A DNA stretch of 64,000 bases from Halomonas qaidamensis (lineage in GTDB: Bacteria > Pseudomonadota > Gammaproteobacteria > Pseudomonadales > Halomonadaceae), in NCBI RefSeq assembly GCF_025917315.1, contig NZ_CP080627.1, positions 1,798,001-1,862,000 of the forward strand. Reading direction: 5' to 3'. A model generated the notes under the pieces. It searched no databases, had not been told where the DNA came from, and saw only the letters and a program-made list of their open reading frames with translations. Position numbers and translations under genes: made by a program. Shown here in pieces: positions 20,587 through 30,044 of this stretch (position 1 is its first letter; each line of letters starts with the position of its first letter).

Positions 20587-22109
20587 GAGGATTTCTCTTC
20601 ATCGGTAATGGGCTTAAAGCGACGTAACTCTAATAGACGATAACCGGTGTAATTACCTAACAATAAGATCAGCGCCATCAGAATGAACTGAACACCAAGG
20701 AAATTGAAGGTGATATGACGGATCCAGGGGTTGTTCATGGCGAGGAACGCTAATACAGCCGTTAGAAGACTGCCCCCACCTTGAATCAATACCTGCTTTG
20801 GCCCTTCCTCTTCCCAAAGAATCGACATCCGCTCAATCGTCCAAGCTAGAATAATCATCGGGAAAAAAGTGACGGTTAACCCCGCGCTTAGGCCCATACG
20901 ATAAGCAATGACAGTGAAAATTGAGATAATTGCTATTACGGTAATGATGACCGCTGAAACCCTCGCTACCAAAAGTAAATTAAGGTAGGAGAGGTAGTTG
21001 CGAATAATCAGTCCCATCGCCACGATGAGCAGAAACCCTATCAAGCCAGTCAGCAGCGTCGTTTGAATAAATGCTAATGCAATAAGCACCGGCATAAATG
21101 TGCCCGACGTTTTCACCCCAACTAGCACTCGCAAGAACACCACTACCAGTGCACCAATGGGAATCAGTAGAATCGTTTGGAAAAGCGCTTGCTCTTCCAA
21201 AGGAAGGCTATGGATAGAGAAGTTAAGTAGCGTGTCGTCGGAATAGTGATTACGAACCGCAGCAGAGGCAGGCTGATAGTGCGTCAGCATAGAAAAAGTG
21301 ACGCGAGAATTGGTGCCGCCTTGAACCTCTAGGACAGCACGACCACCCGTTTCCCAAAGCAGCAAGTTATCTGGCTTTCCTTGTTCTCCAGTGGCAGGGT
21401 TAAATAGTGTCCACGATTCAGCAGCTTCATCGAACACCTGAATCCAGCTGCTCAGGGTTTGGCGTCGACGGCCATCTTCCATCAACAGCCCACTAACTTC
21501 TCTTGCTTGCACACCGGCTTGATTTAACAAGCGCACAATCAGTGCCGAAGGCTGCTCTTGTGTCAAAAGCAGCCGCGCGTTTTCACCTTGTCTTTCACTA
21601 TTGATATCTAAAATCAACTCTCTGGCAAAGGTGGCATTATTGGCACTGCGTGACCAAGCTCTATCAATGAGCTGGCTGGCCGCTGTGTCATAAGGGCTTT
21701 CCCAGGGAGGTATAGTTGATAATTCTGGCGGCGTTTGCACCGGCGAACGTGCATCAGGCGAAACGAGCATTTGGACGGAATAGTAAAGCTGTTGACTACC
21801 AGCTGCCTCCCGAATCGTCCATTCAGCCTGGCGACCTAATTCATCCGCTTTATAGGCAAGTCCATAACCTGAGGAAGCGGTGTTTTCCGTTAAAACCCGG
21901 TAGCCGGCCTGATGAGAAGGTAGCGCCAAGTCAACTTGGACAGGGCCGTTTTGGGCATTAAAGTTGATAACCGCTTCAATTTCCCACACTTGGCGCTGTT
22001 CACCAGGCAGCCAAGGAATTTCGAATTGAATGTGTCGATGCACACTGGCCGCAATGCCAACCAGCAATAGTAATCCTACAATCAAATAAAACGGCAACCG
22101 TGACATCAT
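20583..22109 (-). CDS. Inactive transglutaminase-like domain fused to seven transmembrane helices
   Basis: A 508-residue membrane protein. After one N-terminal helix (LPFYLIVGLLLLVGIAAS) comes a periplasmic region of about 280 residues with a transglutaminase-like fold (LIVRLLNQAGVQAREVSGLL, SWIQVFDEAAESWTLFNPATG), then about seven helices from residue 310 on. The Cys and His that would be catalytic in a transglutaminase are not at the expected places (Ser-Ser-Trp where His-Ala-Trp is usual), so the domain probably binds rather than cleaves. It lies 35 bases downstream of the retropepsin-like lipoprotein gene and overlaps the ATP-grasp gene. A sensor or scaffold coupling periplasmic peptide binding to the cytoplasmic ligase is plausible but unproven. 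Confidence 0.87.
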   Translation of the reverse strand: MMSRLPFYLIVGLLLLVGIAASVHRHIQFEIPWLPGEQRQVWEIEAVINFNAQNGPVQVDLALPSHQAGYRVLTENTASSGYGLAYKADELGRQAEWTIREAAGSQQLYYSVQMLVSPDARSPVQTPPELSTIPPWESPYDTAASQLIDRAWSRSANNATFARELILDINSERQGENARLLLTQEQPSALIVRLLNQAGVQAREVSGLLMEDGRRRQTLSSWIQVFDEAAESWTLFNPATGEQGKPDNLLLWETGGRAVLEVQGGTNSRVTFSMLTHYQPASAAVRNHYSDDTLLNFSIHSLPLEEQALFQTILLIPIGALVVVFLRVLVGVKTSGTFMPVLIALAFIQTTLLTGLIGFLLIVAMGLIIRNYLSYLNLLLVARVSAVIITVIAIISIFTVIAYRMGLSAGLTVTFFPMIILAWTIERMSILWEEEGPKQVLIQGGGSLLTAVLAFLAMNNPWIRHITFNFLGVQFILMALILLLGNYTGYRLLELRRFKPITDEEKSS

Positions 22110-22144
22110 GATTCCTTTCAGCGAAAAACGGCGAGGGAGAGCTG

Positions 22145-22981
22145 TTATTCTTCAGTGTCGTCCTGATCAGCGGCTTCATCTTCAGCGGCTTGATCGGCGG
22201 GTTCGCCACCCGGGAATTCTGGGCGTTCGTAGAGATACGTTTGAGCCACATCGATAGTGGCAATATCCATCATAAATCGCCGTCCTAATAGCACTGGATA
22301 GTCCAGATGAGAGCGGTCATTAAGTGTGAACTCAACATTTTCGCGTATCGGGCCTAGGGTCATTAACAGTGAGATTACCGGACGAGATTCTTCACCTAAC
22401 GCTTGCACAATTCGCACGCGGCGAACAATAGGAGCTTCAATCCACTCATCGCGAACACGATCTACCACCACGTCATCGTCATTAAGTGCCAGTTTAAAAC
22501 GCACCCAGTTTTCACCATCACGCTCAAAGCGGGTAATATCCGATGCTGATAGAGAGGATGTGTTTGCACCGGAATCAACCCGTGCTTTCAAATAAGTGCC
22601 GATACTGGGCAGCCCAACCCATTCACTGCGGCCGAGCAGAGTTTTGGTGTCATGAGTGGGATCAATATCACACTCTTCGCGAACAATAACCGGTTCTTCA
22701 CCCCGTGCTTGGAGGTTGGCCACGTCTTGACGCAAATTGCGCAGCAAGCTGCCAACTTCGCGAACATCAGCCGTTAAACCCTGCTGTTGGCTGAGCTGTT
22801 GCTCATGCAAGGCCGAAGAGGAAGCACACTGCCTGATAAGAGAGGTTTCAAGCTCAAGGATACGAGTGTTAAATGACGCTTCGCTTAATGGCGGTGGTTC
22901 ATTCGTTTCTGGCGGCGTCACAGCACAGCCTGCAAACGAAAGCGACAAACCAGCCATTAGCCACAATACACCTGAGCGCAT
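22145..22981 (-). CDS. Lipoprotein with retropepsin-like (RimB/Zn_protease-type) protease domain
   Basis: A 278-residue protein. The signal LWLMAGLSLSFAGC is a lipobox with lipidated Cys. A linker and a short coiled-coil segment (residues about 35-100) lead to an aspartic-protease-like domain at about 125-255 whose VDSGANTSSLSA matches the D-S/T-G active site of retropepsins. The C-terminus is very acidic. The frame opens at 23080, but the ATG at 22981 gives the clean lipoprotein signal. It begins the operon with the 7TM protein and ATP-grasp ligase. Related domains have been annotated as ATP-dependent zinc proteases, but the visible active-site motif is aspartyl. Confidence 0.82.
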   Translation of the reverse strand: MRSGVLWLMAGLSLSFAGCAVTPPETNEPPPLSEASFNTRILELETSLIRQCASSSALHEQQLSQQQGLTADVREVGSLLRNLRQDVANLQARGEEPVIVREECDIDPTHDTKTLLGRSEWVGLPSIGTYLKARVDSGANTSSLSASDITRFERDGENWVRFKLALNDDDVVVDRVRDEWIEAPIVRRVRIVQALGEESRPVISLLMTLGPIRENVEFTLNDRSHLDYPVLLGRRFMMDIATIDVAQTYLYERPEFPGGEPADQAAEDEAADQDDTEE

Positions 22982-23203
22982 AACGAGAGATATCCTTAAA
23001 CAATAAGAGAAGGAATGATAAGGAGAAGGACATTGTATTGTCCAACCTGAGCATGGCGTTTTGATACCTTTATTTACCAATTTAACATAATATATATTAT
23101 GCGAACTACGATGAAGACAATTTTATACGCTGCTGGTACTTTGCCTCACTTTTTTCTCCTACAATAGCTATACGAAAACCATTCTCTATGTAAGGGATTT
23201 ATA

Positions 23204-23740
23204 ATGATTAGCATGCGCAAGCTTATCTATATTGCCACTGCGTTTGTACTAGCAGGCTGTGCCAATGTCGACATCGAAAATTATGCCAGCACAACGCCCC
23301 GTTTAGATATCGCTGAGTACTTCACTGGTGACACCCGGGCCTGGGGCATGGTGCAAGACTACTCTGGTGAAGTACAGCGCCGTTTTACAGTCGATATTGT
23401 TGGTACTTATGAAAACAACACGCTAACGCTTGATGAAGCCTTTGTGTTTGCGGATGGTGAAACAGATCGTCGGGTCTGGGTATTTGAGCGTGTTGACGAT
23501 CACCACTGGATTGGCACGGCTAATGATGTGGAGGGTCAAGTAGATGCTCGTCAGTATGGGCATGCCTTTCATATGCGCTATCCGCTTGATATTGAAGTCA
23601 GTGGTCGCACTATTCGTTTTACCATGGATGATTGGATGTACTTACAGCCTGATGGGCGTTTAATTAATCGGACTGCCATGCGTAAATTTGGCCTTACATT
23701 AGGAGAAATCACGCTGGTTTTTGAGCAGATTGTTCCTTAA
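23204..23740 (+). CDS. DUF3833 family lipoprotein
   Basis: A 178-residue protein with a lipoprotein signal (LIYIATAFVLAGC) and a beta-rich lipocalin-like body (LDIAEYFTGDTRAWGMVQDYSGEVQRRF, TMDDWMYLQPDGRLINRTAMRKFG) typical of DUF3833. The function is unknown; the fold suggests binding a small hydrophobic ligand at the envelope. The ATG has an AAGGGA just upstream. It diverges from the retropepsin-like lipoprotein operon and converges on ectC, with a bidirectional terminator between. Confidence 0.85.
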   Translation: MISMRKLIYIATAFVLAGCANVDIENYASTTPRLDIAEYFTGDTRAWGMVQDYSGEVQRRFTVDIVGTYENNTLTLDEAFVFADGETDRRVWVFERVDDHHWIGTANDVEGQVDARQYGHAFHMRYPLDIEVSGRTIRFTMDDWMYLQPDGRLINRTAMRKFGLTLGEITLVFEQIVP

Positions 23741-23800
23741 ACGACCAACTTAGCGACCTTTTACTTGCTCTCCATCAACCTTGTCTCAATTGTTGATCAA

Positions 23801-23833
23801 AAAAACAGCCTGCTAGTTAAGCAGGCTGTTTTT
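23801..23833. terminator. Bidirectional intrinsic terminator between DUF3833 gene and ectC
   Basis: The arms aaaaacagcctgct (23801-23814) and agcaggctgttttt (23820-23833) are exact complements around a five-base loop. The terminal A and T runs give a T-tract on both strands, suited to stopping the rightward DUF3833 transcript and the leftward ect transcript. Confidence 0.9.
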
Positions 23834-23858
23834 ATAAGCCATTAATCTAATTAAGGTT

Positions 23859-24251
23859 TTATTCACTTGCAGGTGCGTAAGAACCGTCTTCCTGATGTAC
23901 TTCATTGCCAGTAATAGGTGGCGTAAACACACATGCTAAATGCATCGTTTTGTGCGCACGCAGCAGATGTTCATCATGCTGGTCCAGGATATAAATATCG
24001 CCTGGCTTGATTGGCCAGATTTTACCATCTGCCAACGTCTCTACTTCGCCTTCACCTTCGATGCAGTATACGGATTCGTAGTGATGCTTGTAATGAATAT
24101 GAGTCTCAGTACCTTCAAAGATACGAGTGATGTGGAACGAGAAGTTTCCGCCATCATTGGCAAGCACTAGGCGCGTACTATCCCAGTTGCCATTTTCTGC
24201 GGTTACCAAACGATCCGTTTTGCGTGCTTCTTCAATATTGCGAACGATCAT
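23859..24251 (-). CDS. ectC: L-ectoine synthase
   Basis: A 130-residue cupin. It cyclises N-gamma-acetyl-L-2,4-diaminobutyrate to the compatible solute ectoine. [25 protein letters not shown] contains the metal-binding His and Glu positions, and [18 protein letters not shown] the second cupin motif. Length is normal. It is the last gene of ectABC, 101 bases after ectB. No ectD hydroxylase follows. Within that gap a TGGCA with a poor -12 element is the only hint of a sigma54 promoter. Confidence 0.98.
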   Translation of the reverse strand: MIVRNIEEARKTDRLVTAENGNWDSTRLVLANDGGNFSFHITRIFEGTETHIHYKHHYESVYCIEGEGEVETLADGKIWPIKPGDIYILDQHDEHLLRAHKTMHLACVFTPPITGNEVHQEDGSYAPASE

Positions 24252-24352
24252 AGAAGTACTCCATAGTGAGGCGTTTAGCTGAGTCGCTCAACGGCCCAGT
24301 ACTGAATCGATGCCACTTATTCAAGTGACTGAAAAAGTAGCCTAAAACTGCA

Positions 24353-25636
<1,284 letters not shown>

Positions 25637-25735
25637 TTAATCATTGAGCCAAGCGTGAGACAAACTGGCAGAAATAGCAGAATCTATTCAAAATGTGGGT
25701 CAGCGGGAATAGTTGAGTTGAGCTGATCAGCTTTG

Positions 25736-26314
25736 TTACATGCTGTCAGTTTGAAATGGACCTATACGAACTAGATTTTCTGGATCATGTTCTCCACCTA
25801 GCTGTTCGGTAGAGAAATATTCTCGGCTGTTTAATGGGGCTTGCCAACGTGCTGCTAGACGGCGAAACAACCCCCATGAAGCCTGGTTATCTGGTGTGAT
25901 GGTGGTTTCTAGGTGATGCACATTGTCGAGTTCTGGACGCGACATGATGGCTTCAACTAAACGGCGTGCTAGGCCTGTACCACGCGCTTTCTCACCAACG
26001 GCAACTTGCCATAAGAAGTAGGTGTCTGGTGCGTTGTCTTTCACATAACCAGATACAAAACCTACTATTTCGCCCTCTTCATTTGTCGCAACGGCACAGG
26101 TGTCACGAAACTGAGTTGCCAGCAATAGATAGGCATAAGCAGAGTTAACATCAAGTGGTGGGCATGCTTTGATTAATTCATAAACGCCCCAGCCATCATC
26201 TGCATTTGGCTTACGAATAAATAGCGGCGTAGACGCATGACCCACTACAGCATCTGCAACTGTCGGGCGTGCAAGATCCGCAGAAGGGGTAAAAGGTGTT
26301 ATTGGCGTACTCAT
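25736..26314 (-). CDS. ectA: L-2,4-diaminobutyric acid acetyltransferase
   Basis: A 192-residue GNAT acetyltransferase that acetylates 2,4-diaminobutyrate from acetyl-CoA. Residues 33-60 (IRKPNADDGWGVYELIKACPPLDVNSAYAYLLL, shown in part) are the EctA signature, and GEKARGTGLARRLVEAIM is the acetyl-CoA loop. It leads ectABC and is preceded by a well-formed promoter at 26347-26375 with a short leader. Ribosome binding is weak. Osmotic induction is expected from the family, but no regulator gene such as ectR is adjacent. Confidence 0.97.
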   Translation of the reverse strand: MSTPITPFTPSADLARPTVADAVVGHASTPLFIRKPNADDGWGVYELIKACPPLDVNSAYAYLLLATQFRDTCAVATNEEGEIVGFVSGYVKDNAPDTYFLWQVAVGEKARGTGLARRLVEAIMSRPELDNVHHLETTITPDNQASWGLFRRLAARWQAPLNSREYFSTEQLGGEHDPENLVRIGPFQTDSM

Positions 26315-26346
26315 GGTTATGCTTCGCTGTAGCGAATTTGAGAATC

Positions 26347-26375
26347 ATTATAACAGCTGATTATGAGCAATTCAA
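26347..26375 (-). promoter_or_regulatory. Predicted sigma70-type promoter of ectABC
   Basis: On the minus strand TTGAAT (26375-26370) and a perfect TATAAT (26352-26347) are separated by exactly 17 bases. The -10 box lies 32 bases before the ectA ATG, giving a leader of about 25 bases. The surrounding A+T richness supports it. An overlapping stress-sigma promoter cannot be excluded. Confidence 0.72.
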
Positions 26376-26540
26376 AAATAATATTATTCATCCTTACGTT
26401 TTCCATAATTTTTGGTTATCAAACGCCGTGTGGTATGCCGAAAGGCTAGGGGGGTAAAAAAACAGTTGCGGTAAAAATTACTGGTGATAGAAAACAGTCG
26501 TACTGAAGGAGTTTAGATCAACCTGCCATAGTGCGAGATA

Positions 26541-26564
26541 AAAAAAGGCGAGCTAAGGCTCGCC
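26541..26564 (-). terminator. Intrinsic terminator of gor
   Basis: On the minus strand ggcgagc (26564-26558), a four-base loop, gctcgcc (26553-26547), then a T-run formed by the A-run at 26541-26546. It lies about 20 bases past the gor stop codon and separates gor from the ectA promoter region. Confidence 0.88.
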
Positions 26565-26585
26565 ATAAATAGTGTTGCTAAAATA

Positions 26586-27968
26586 TCAATTGCGTGCAGG
26601 TGTTCTCATTGTGACAAACTCTTCTGCGCCTGTTGGATGGATACCGATGGTGCGATCAAAATCTTCTTTTGTAAGACCAGCCCTGACCGCAATTGCAATC
26701 CCTTGTATTAATTCACCAGCCTCATCCCCTACCATATGCGCCCCTACGACAACATCCGACGCATCATCCACAATCAATTTCATTAGGGTTCGTTCTTGGC
26801 TACCTGACAACGTGTGTTTCATTGCTTTGAAATTCGTACAATAGACGCGTATGTTGCCAATTTTTTTTCTGGCAGCCTCCTCAGATAGCCCTACGGTTCC
26901 GATGTTAGGATGGCAAAAAATAGCGGTAGGAATAGTGGCGTAGTCCAGTGGTTTGGGCAGTGTCTTTGTGTAGTGGATGTCCACTAGTTGCATTGCTTCG
27001 GCTAAAGCGACAGGGGTTAATTCAGGCCCTTGAGTTAAATCGCCAAGCGCCAAAATGGAAGGAATCGCCGTCTCATAACGCTCGTTGACAGGGATTTTTC
27101 CACTGCTGTCGAGGTGAATTCCTAACGCTTCAAGGCCCAGTCCCTGCGTATTGGCATTACGTCCTGTTGCGGCTAAAACGGCATCTACTTCTTGGCACTC
27201 ACCGTTAGTTAAATACACCTTAAACGCAGAACCATGCGGTTCAATACGCTCAATATTAGTATTGAAATGGAGGTTGACACCCTTTTTAATCATTTCATCG
27301 CGAGTAAACGCTCGAACTTCCTCATCAAAGCCCTTCAGAAACAAGTCGCCCCGATAAATCAAGTGAGTATCGCTACCGAGGCCGTTAAAAATACTTGCAA
27401 ACTCGACTGCAATATAGCCACCACCTAAAACCAAAAAGCGCTCTGGAAATGCATCTAGGTCAAATATTTGGTTAGAAGTGACGGTGTGTTCACTGCCAGG
27501 AAAGTCAGGAACCCATGGCCAGCCACCCGTGGCGAGTAGTATCTTTTGCGCGGTGACCTGGTTAACACCCTCTTCCGAAGTCAACGCAACGGTGTGCGGC
27601 CCCGTTACCGTTGCTCTGGCATTTAATAACATCACTCCAGCGCCTTCCAACATCCGTTGATAAATGCCATTTAATCTTTTTATTTCGCTGGTTTTATTGT
27701 CACGTAAAACGGACCATTCAAATGTTGCAGGACCTGGTAAATGCCAACCAAAGCCTTCAGCATCATCAAAACTATCGTGAAAATGGGCAGCATAAGAGTA
27801 AAGCTTTTTTGGAACACAGCCGACATTGACACACGTGCCGCCTAAGTAACGATCTTCTGCTATGGCGACTCTGGCTCCTGCTGCAGCGGCCATTCGCGCA
27901 GCGCGAACACCGCCTGAACCTGCTCCTATCACCAGTAAATCGAATTCATATTGCGCATTTTCCGACAT
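26586..27968 (-). CDS. gor: Glutathione-disulfide reductase
   Basis: A 460-residue flavoprotein disulfide reductase. The N-terminal FAD loop is LLVIGAGSGGVRAAR, the redox disulfide is in GGTCVNVGCVPKKL, the NAD(P)-binding loop is LVLGGGYIAVEFASIF, and the C-terminal catalytic pair is in GIHPTGAEEF. The Cys-x4-Cys and His-Pro-Thr-x-Ala-Glu-Glu pattern fits glutathione reductase rather than lipoamide dehydrogenase or mercuric reductase. It regenerates reduced glutathione with NADPH. It is monocistronic with its own terminator, divergent from a carbonic anhydrase. Confidence 0.95.
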   Translation of the reverse strand: MSENAQYEFDLLVIGAGSGGVRAARMAAAAGARVAIAEDRYLGGTCVNVGCVPKKLYSYAAHFHDSFDDAEGFGWHLPGPATFEWSVLRDNKTSEIKRLNGIYQRMLEGAGVMLLNARATVTGPHTVALTSEEGVNQVTAQKILLATGGWPWVPDFPGSEHTVTSNQIFDLDAFPERFLVLGGGYIAVEFASIFNGLGSDTHLIYRGDLFLKGFDEEVRAFTRDEMIKKGVNLHFNTNIERIEPHGSAFKVYLTNGECQEVDAVLAATGRNANTQGLGLEALGIHLDSSGKIPVNERYETAIPSILALGDLTQGPELTPVALAEAMQLVDIHYTKTLPKPLDYATIPTAIFCHPNIGTVGLSEEAARKKIGNIRVYCTNFKAMKHTLSGSQERTLMKLIVDDASDVVVGAHMVGDEAGELIQGIAIAVRAGLTKEDFDRTIGIHPTGAEEFVTMRTPARN

Positions 27969-28139
27969 GTGCTACTCCTGTCCTAAACCACTGCATATAC
28001 TTGCCATCATCTGCTTAGCACTAACGAGCACTAAGCACAAAGATTGACCTTAGATTCTGAGAAGGTTAAAAACGCTCTCTCTGTAACCTAGTGTGCTCTA
28101 TCTTGAACCTAACAGCTTTTAACCTGTAGCGGAGATTCA

Positions 28140-28787
28140 ATGTCAAACCCTATTGCGACGCTCCTGGATAATAATCGTGCCTGGGCTGAGCGTATGTGCG
28201 ATGAAGACCCGGAATATTTCAAGCGCCTTTCTAACCAACAGAACCCTGACTATTTATGGATTGGTTGTTCAGATAGTCGTGTGCCCGCTAATCAGATAAT
28301 CGCACTTCCACCGGGCGAAGTGTTTGTCCACCGTAACGTCGCTAACCTTCTCCATCATACCGACATGAATGCCTTGTCTGTTGTCCAATATGCGGTGGAT
28401 GTACTTCACGTTAGTCACATAATGATTGTGGGGCATTATGGTTGCGGTGGTATTAAAGCAGCAGTGACTGGTGGTGAGTGCGGCGTGGTGGACTATTGGC
28501 TTCACTCGGTTCGCGAACAATATAATCGCCATCGCGATGCGCTTGAGCATCTCCCACTTGAAGATCAAATCAATCGCATGTGCGAATTGAACGTTAAAGC
28601 TCAGGTTAATAGCCTATGCCGGACTAAAATCTTACAACGCGCATGGCAAAGGGGCCAAGATATCTCAGTTCACGGCTGGGTTTACGGGTTAAGCGATGGC
28701 CGAGTAAAGGATCTCAATTGCACCATAACTGGTCTGGAACAGGTTGAAACCCTTTACCGTATCGACCGCCTTCAGCAAAGCGACTGA
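28140..28787 (+). CDS. can: Beta-class carbonic anhydrase
   Basis: A 215-residue Can-type enzyme interconverting CO2 and bicarbonate. The zinc ligands are in IGCSDSRVPANQI (Cys and the Asp-Arg dyad) and GHYGCGGIKAA (His and Cys). The fit with E. coli Can is strong over the whole length (HRNVANLLHHTDMNALSVVQYAV, GWVYGLSDGRVKDL). GGAG precedes the ATG by about eight bases. It is a single gene divergent from gor. Confidence 0.96.
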   Translation: MSNPIATLLDNNRAWAERMCDEDPEYFKRLSNQQNPDYLWIGCSDSRVPANQIIALPPGEVFVHRNVANLLHHTDMNALSVVQYAVDVLHVSHIMIVGHYGCGGIKAAVTGGECGVVDYWLHSVREQYNRHRDALEHLPLEDQINRMCELNVKAQVNSLCRTKILQRAWQRGQDISVHGWVYGLSDGRVKDLNCTITGLEQVETLYRIDRLQQSD

Positions 28788-28843
28788 CAATAGCCGCGTC
28801 TATCTCTGTGAGGTCTATCTCTATTAGTTATAACCCCCCCCGG

Positions 28844-29374
28844 CTAGTTATAGCGATAGGCGCGATGACAGCTTTTACAGCTCAAACCAACATCCGAAAA
28901 TGCTTGCGTGGCAGCGCGATAATCCTCTTGCTCGGCGGCATCCACTAGCGTTTCCACTTTTTGCTCAAGATCTGTGAAGCCCTCAGCAAAATCTTCCCAC
29001 TCTTCCCAAATTTCTGGACGGGCATCAGATCCGCGCCCATGAGTGCCGACGATAAACGCGGGTAAAAAATGTGCTTGGGTAGCTCGCTCTTGGAGCATTA
29101 CTAGACGTGGGGCAGCCCCGCGCGCATCTTGGTTATTGACCAAGTCAAAACGCAGCTGACGAAGAAGCCTTTCTAACTCCTTAAGCTCGTCTTGGCGCCA
29201 AATAACAGCTTCTCTCTCACTTGCAAAGGGGCTGTCTTCAATCGTTTGTGGCATCGGCGGCACAGTATTTTCGGCTACCATTTCTTCTGCCATAGCATCG
29301 GTAGCAATGCCACCAGAGATAACCACGAACCACACCGAAGGTATGAGCCATAGGCGTTTAAATGTGTGTGGCAT
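28844..29374 (-). CDS. Periplasmic c-type cytochrome, cytochrome c'/c556-like
   Basis: A 176-residue protein with signal peptide LWLIPSVWFVVISGG...AMA, then a mainly helical body and a single C-terminal haem site CKSCHRAYRYN. A lone C-terminal C-x-x-C-H in a four-helix bundle is typical of the cytochrome c'/c556 family. The open frame extends to 29605 and into msrA, but the ATG at 29374 has AAGG eight bases upstream and gives the signal peptide. It is 34 bases after msrA and probably cotranscribed. Electron partners are unknown; members can bind NO or act as small carriers. Confidence 0.85.
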   Translation of the reverse strand: MPHTFKRLWLIPSVWFVVISGGIATDAMAEEMVAENTVPPMPQTIEDSPFASEREAVIWRQDELKELERLLRQLRFDLVNNQDARGAAPRLVMLQERATQAHFLPAFIVGTHGRGSDARPEIWEEWEDFAEGFTDLEQKVETLVDAAEQEDYRAATQAFSDVGLSCKSCHRAYRYN

Positions 29375-29408
29375 GTTAATGGCCTTGTGATGGGTTATTT
29401 TGCCGATT

Positions 29409-30035
29409 TCACCACGATTGAATTGGGCACGTGACGCCGGTACCTTTGAGACCACAGTATCCATTAGGATTCTTGTCCAAATACTGCTGGTGATAAGCTT
29501 CCGCATAATAAAAAACGTCCAGGGGTTTGATCTCGGTGGTAATCGCACCACGCCCCGCACTATCAAGAGCTTTTTGATAGGCGTCGGCGCTTTTTTCAGC
29601 GGCAATTAACTGTGCAGCTGTTGTCGTAAAAATAGCCGAACGGTATTGGCTACCCACATCGTTGCCTTGACGATTCCCTTGAGTAGGGTCGTGTTGTTCC
29701 CAAAAAATTTGCAACAGTGTTTCTAGAGCAGTGGTGCTTGGGTCGTAGACTACCCTGACGACTTCGGTATGACCGGTTTGGCCCGTACAGGTTTCTTGAT
29801 AAGTGGGGTTTTGTGTTTCGCCTCCGGCATAGCCTGCAGCGGTAACATAAACCCCTGGCACTTGCCAAAATAGACGCTCAACTCCCCAAAAGCATCCCAT
29901 TCCTAACACGATTTCTTCATACCCTGCTGGAAAAGGAGGATGAAGTGAATGTCCGTTAACGGTATGTGTATGACTCGTTTCAATCGGCGTTAAGCGGCCA
30001 AGTGGTGCTGAACTTGCTTTAGAAAATAGCGTCAT
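29409..30035 (-). CDS. msrA: Peptide-methionine (S)-S-oxide reductase
   Basis: A 208-residue MsrA that repairs methionine-S-sulfoxide in proteins. The catalytic Cys is in [41 protein letters not shown] and [23 protein letters not shown] are family signatures, and resolving cysteines occur near the C-terminus ([14 protein letters not shown]). It has an N-terminal extension of about 35 residues without a clear signal peptide. It lies 9 bases behind tamB and 34 before the cytochrome gene, so it belongs to the tamAB transcript. Confidence 0.96.
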   Translation of the reverse strand: MTLFSKASSAPLGRLTPIETSHTHTVNGHSLHPPFPAGYEEIVLGMGCFWGVERLFWQVPGVYVTAAGYAGGETQNPTYQETCTGQTGHTEVVRVVYDPSTTALETLLQIFWEQHDPTQGNRQGNDVGSQYRSAIFTTTAAQLIAAEKSADAYQKALDSAGRGAITTEIKPLDVFYYAEAYHQQYLDKNPNGYCGLKGTGVTCPIQSW

Positions 30036-30044
30036 AACGCCCTC

